Source: an uncultured bacterium
GTDB lineage: Bacteria; Bacillota; Clostridia; Lachnospirales; Lachnospiraceae
Length of the DNA stretch: 34,605 bases
Assembly (NCBI GenBank): GCA_905215405.1
Contig: CAJMQE010000040.1
Location: 1-34,605, forward strand
Direction: 5' to 3'
Part shown: positions 31,779-34,605 of the stretch, one piece after another
How positions within the stretch are numbered: position 1 is the first letter of the stretch
How the letters are laid out: every line of letters starts with the position of its first letter
Made by a program: the position numbers and the translations under genes
Notes under the pieces: model-generated
Database searches by the model: none
Told to the model about the DNA's origin: nothing
Seen by the model: the letters and a program-made list of their open reading frames with translations, nothing else

Positions 31779-31950
31779 TGATAAGTGAAGATTCAGATGG
31801 AATGTGTGGCAGATCGTGTAATGATAAGTGAAGATTCAGATGGAATGTGTGGTAGATCGTGTAATGATAAGTGAAGATTCAGATGGAATGTGTGGCAGAT
31901 CGTGTATTGATAAGTGAAGTTTCTGATGTAGTGTGTAATAGATAGTGAAA
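31779..31950. repeat. 43-bp tandem direct repeat, four copies
   Basis: Units starting TGATAAGTGAAG begin at 31779, 31822, 31865 and 31908, an exact 43-base period. The first three are nearly identical (one C/T difference in GTGTGG(C/T)AGATCGTG); the fourth has diverged. There are no unique spacers, so it is not a CRISPR array. It lies directly after the terminator, upstream of the pectate lyase gene. Confidence 0.95.
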
Positions 31951-32197
31951 TGTTATGTAAATATTTCTATTTTGATTAGCGAATTGCAATGCAAAATAAA
32001 TGAAATAAAATAGTACTAGAAATAGATACATAGTATTAACTATATAGATACATACTTTCGTATATTAAATATACCAAATTATTCCAAAGTTTTTCATGGA
32101 AGTTGCACATAGGAAATGTGTACTCAAATTGATACAATATATTTTGCGGGATTCATTACTTTGCCAAAGGAAGATTTTGTACTTTAGGAGGAGAAAG

Positions 32198-34605
32198 ATG
32201 AAAAAGAGAATGCACAACAAAACCGTTGGAAAAACGGTAGCATGTCTGATGGCAATGGTACTTACCATGTGTCTGATCATTCCGGAATGCAGTAGTATTA
32301 TTGCAGCAGCCCAGGATGATTCAGCGGTCAGAATCAATGAAAGCGAGGGCGTTCAGGAATCGGCATATGTAGAATGGCAGCCGGTAACAGGAGCAACAGG
32401 ATACAACGTATATTATAAAGCAGCAGAGGAAGCGGATTCCTCATATATGAAACTGGATGATATGCTGATCAGACAGTACAGTACGTATATGAGAGCTGAT
32501 GCAGTTGGACTTGCAGCTGGTTCTTACATTTTAAAGGTCGTACCTGTATTTGATCAGAAAGAAAATGAGGCAAAAGCGTCTGTTACAGAGAGCTTATCGG
32601 TAATGGCTTATGATAGAACAGGATTTGCATGGGTCGATGGAACATCTTCAGGTGCATATAATGAAGATGGTACATTAAAAGAGAATGCAGATGTCATCTA
32701 TGTGACACCTGACAATAAAGATACAGTATCGCTGGCAGTCGTAAAGGATGCAAAAGGCAATAAGCAGACTGCAACAGGATTACAGAATATATTGGATTTA
32801 GTCAAAAAAGGTTATGCAAATCCACTCGACATCAGAATGATTGGAAATATAACTGATTTTGCTGTAATGGATCATGGCGATATCGTTGTGGACGGCAGCA
32901 GCAAGGGAAATACAAATGGAGTTACATTTGAGGGAATTGGCGAAGATGCAACAGCAAATGGATGGGGAATCCGTTTGAAAAATGTGTCAAATGTAGAAGT
33001 AAGAAATATTGGATTTATGAACTGTGATAGTGAAGAAGGCGATGATGTAGGACTTCAGCAGGGCAATGACCATGTATGGGTGCACAACTGTGATATGTTC
33101 TATGGAGACGCTGGTAGTGATGCGGACCAGGTAAAGGGTGATGGCGCACTGGATTGCAAGAGATCTACTTATATCACATTTTCTTATAATCATTTCTGGG
33201 ATAACGGAAAATGTAACCTTTTAGGATTAAAGGGCGAAAGTGATGATATGTATATTACCTATCACCATAACTGGTATGATCACTCAGATTCTAGACATCC
33301 AAGAGTTCGTTCATACTCTGCACATGTATACAACAACTATTACGACGGAAATTCAAAATATGGGATCGGTGCATGTCTTGCTTCTTCCGTTTTTGCTGAA
33401 AACAACTATTTCAGAAATTGCAAGTATCCGATGATGATATCGGAACAGGGATCGGATGTATATGGAAGCAATGTTGGAACATTTTCAAGTGAAAATGGTG
33501 GCATGATCAAAGCCTGCGGAAATGTGATCATTGGGGCTGCAAGATTTGTGGATCAGACTTATTCAACAACAGATTTTGATGCAATTACGGTCAGTGACCC
33601 ATCTGAAAAGGTGGATTCTTCTTATGTAACAGCACAGGGCGGAACAGCTTACAACAATTTTGATACAAATGCATCTATTATGTATGCTTATACTCCTGAT
33701 ACGGCTGAGACAGCAAAGGACAATGTAATTGCCTATGCCGGAAGAATCAATGGTGGTGACTTTAAGTGGACATTTAACAATGCAGTAGATGATGCATCTC
33801 ATGATGTCAATCAGGGACTGAAGAGCGCTGTAACAAACTACACTTCAGATCTTGTCAAAGCCGGTGGCATTACAGCGGTTGTAACAGAAGAGCAGACAAC
33901 TCAGCCAGCAGTGGAAGAAACAACAACAGCACAGGCAACTGTAGAAGAAACAACAGCGCAGGCAACTGTGGAAGAGACAACAACAGAGCAGGCAACTGTG
34001 GAAGAGACAACAACAGCACAGGCAACTGTAGAAGAAACAACAGCGCAGGCAACTGTAGAAGAGACAACAATGGCGCAGCCAGCAGTGGAAGAAACAACTG
34101 TAGCACAGCCAGAAACAACGCTTCCAGTTGTTGAAGAAACAACGGCAGTCGATAATGCAAATGCAAGCACAAGCATTTATGCACATAACTTCACTGCAAA
34201 TAATACAACGGATGCATTTTATAAAATATCTGGTAAACTTTCATCAAGTAAGGGAACTGTTACTTATGAAGGAAACAAGCTGACAAATGCATTAAAGATG
34301 GATTCTTCAGCAAAAATAACATTTAATGCACCAGCAGAAGGTGAAATGGTTCTTGTATTTAATACTGCAAAAGCAACCATAAATATTGATGGTACTACCT
34401 ATACTGCTGTCAATGGAATCTTGAAAGTTACAGTGGCTCAGGGAAGTCATACAATTAAAAAATCAGGTACAAATAATAATCTGTATTTTATTCAGTTGAC
34501 GACAGTTGATCAGAATGCATCTACAGATACAACAGAGACAACAACAGAAGCAACAACAGAAGCAACAACAGAAGCAACAACAGAAGCAACAACAGAAGCA
34601 ACAAC
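32198..34605 (+). CDS. Secreted PL1-family pectate lyase with Thr-rich linkers (3' end outside window)
   Basis: At least 802 residues are encoded and the frame runs off the right edge. Domains in order: a signal peptide (about 1-38); a fibronectin-III-like domain (about 45-130, with YVEWQPVTGATGYNVYYKA); a PL1 pectate lyase beta-helix (about 140-550); a Thr/Glu/Ala linker of ATVEETT-type repeats (about 565-650); a beta-sandwich possibly of CBM77 type (about 655-770); and a second linker of TTEA repeats continuing past the edge. PL1 hallmarks are VWVHNCDMF, KGDGALDCK and the catalytic-arginine block R366-H-P-R-V-R371. It should cleave polygalacturonate outside the cell. The ATG follows TTTAGGAGGAGAAAG, a very strong ribosome binding site. 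The end may carry a cell-wall anchor, which cannot be seen. Confidence 0.93.
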   Translation, partial: MKKRMHNKTVGKTVACLMAMVLTMCLIIPECSSIIAAAQDDSAVRINESEGVQESAYVEWQPVTGATGYNVYYKAAEEADSSYMKLDDMLIRQYSTYMRADAVGLAAGSYILKVVPVFDQKENEAKASVTESLSVMAYDRTGFAWVDGTSSGAYNEDGTLKENADVIYVTPDNKDTVSLAVVKDAKGNKQTATGLQNILDLVKKGYANPLDIRMIGNITDFAVMDHGDIVVDGSSKGNTNGVTFEGIGEDATANGWGIRLKNVSNVEVRNIGFMNCDSEEGDDVGLQQGNDHVWVHNCDMFYGDAGSDADQVKGDGALDCKRSTYITFSYNHFWDNGKCNLLGLKGESDDMYITYHHNWYDHSDSRHPRVRSYSAHVYNNYYDGNSKYGIGACLASSVFAENNYFRNCKYPMMISEQGSDVYGSNVGTFSSENGGMIKACGNVIIGAARFVDQTYSTTDFDAITVSDPSEKVDSSYVTAQGGTAYNNFDTNASIMYAYTPDTAETAKDNVIAYAGRINGGDFKWTFNNAVDDASHDVNQGLKSAVTNYTSDLVKAGGITAVVTEEQTTQPAVEETTTAQATVEETTAQATVEETTTEQATVEETTTAQATVEETTAQATVEETTMAQPAVEETTVAQPETTLPVVEETTAVDNANASTSIYAHNFTANNTTDAFYKISGKLSSSKGTVTYEGNKLTNALKMDSSAKITFNAPAEGEMVLVFNTAKATINIDGTTYTAVNGILKVTVAQGSHTIKKSGTNNNLYFIQLTTVDQNASTDTTETTTEATTEATTEATTEATTEAT
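34547..34605. repeat. 12-bp coding tandem repeat (TTEA linker)
   Basis: The unit GAAGCAACAACA is repeated without a mismatch from 34547, four full copies and a fifth that is cut by the window edge. The longer, less regular block at about 33880-34140 encodes the earlier ATVEETT repeats in units of about 33 and 36 bases. Confidence 0.95.

Larger units (their letters stand above)
31610..32197. other. Intergenic region: A-rich stretch, terminator and 43-bp repeats
   Basis: This 588-base gap holds no supported gene. From 31610 to 31740 it is A-rich with recurring AACAGAATA-like words. The S41 terminator is at 31745-31773, followed by the 43-bp tandem repeats (31779-31950). After about 31950 the sequence is AT-rich and probably contains the pectate lyase promoter, but I could not pick a convincing -35/-10 pair. 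Confidence 0.6.

Noticed and set aside
31779..31950. CRISPR-like array
   Set aside because: The 43-base units are contiguous, with no unique spacers, and no cas genes are present.
33845..34186. Several long minus-strand frames with Cys-, Leu- or Ser/Val-rich repeats
   Set aside because: They are antisense readings of the ATVEETT repeats in the pectate lyase gene; the repeat opens all frames.

Overview
The window looks like the chromosome of a low-to-moderate GC Gram-positive anaerobe of the Clostridia, most likely a Lachnospiraceae member. Pointers are the AGGAGG-type ribosome binding sites, TTGACA/TATAAT promoters, a methionine T-box, a YjfB-family motility protein, a CdaR-type regulator beside an MsmK/UgpC-type ATPase, and a secreted Thr-rich PL1 pectate lyase. 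The lyase would fit a pectinolytic gut genus such as Lachnospira, but that genus-level guess is inference. No phage, insertion sequence, CRISPR array or plasmid backbone is visible.

Layout. 1-726 is non-coding, with a GC-rich block of small hairpins. 727-3560 (minus) holds a degenerate M23/SpoIIQ-like membrane protein and a DUF885 lipoprotein. 3825-6954 is a Met-specific T-box followed by metG and a tatD-family nuclease. 7392-9179 is a divergent pair of membrane proteins, the second of the DUF624/YesL family. 9556-10547 (minus) is a PII protein behind an unrecognised polytopic membrane protein. 10885-16206 is a complete family-5 peptide/nickel-type ABC importer: lipoprotein, two permeases and a single fused double ATPase, with a row of strong hairpins between the lipoprotein and permease genes. 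16342-18930 is a small charged protein followed by a PTS EIIC-EAL fusion. 19150-19438 carries tRNA-Gln(CUG) and tRNA-Ser(CGA), each with its own promoter. 19490-22663 encodes an acyl-ACP thioesterase, a CvfB-like S1 protein, RidA and a CPBP protease. 22904-24209 has a YjfB-like peptide facing a YitT-family membrane protein. 24366-26718 is an orphan sugar-ABC ATPase and a CdaR-type regulator. 27015-31609 is the cell-wall cluster ftsE-ftsX-M23 hydrolase-S41 protease. 32198 to the right edge is a pectate lyase running off the window.

How the genes work together. FtsEX and the coiled-coil M23 protein form the usual regulated peptidoglycan-cleaving complex, with a C-terminal processing protease behind it. 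Sugar and peptide uptake are represented by the family-5 importer and the orphan MsmK-type ATPase, which would energise sugar permeases encoded elsewhere. The EIIC-EAL fusion keeps every expected c-di-GMP phosphodiesterase residue but has a changed sugar-site motif and no IIA/IIB partners. It is the best candidate here for a little-described system: a membrane sugar receptor controlling c-di-GMP. The extracellular pectate lyase supplies oligogalacturonides.

A second theme is structure between genes. There are long imperfect hairpins, a candidate structured RNA ahead of ftsE, and short tandem duplications (27, 43 and 64 bp periods) near gene 3' ends, often against the terminator.
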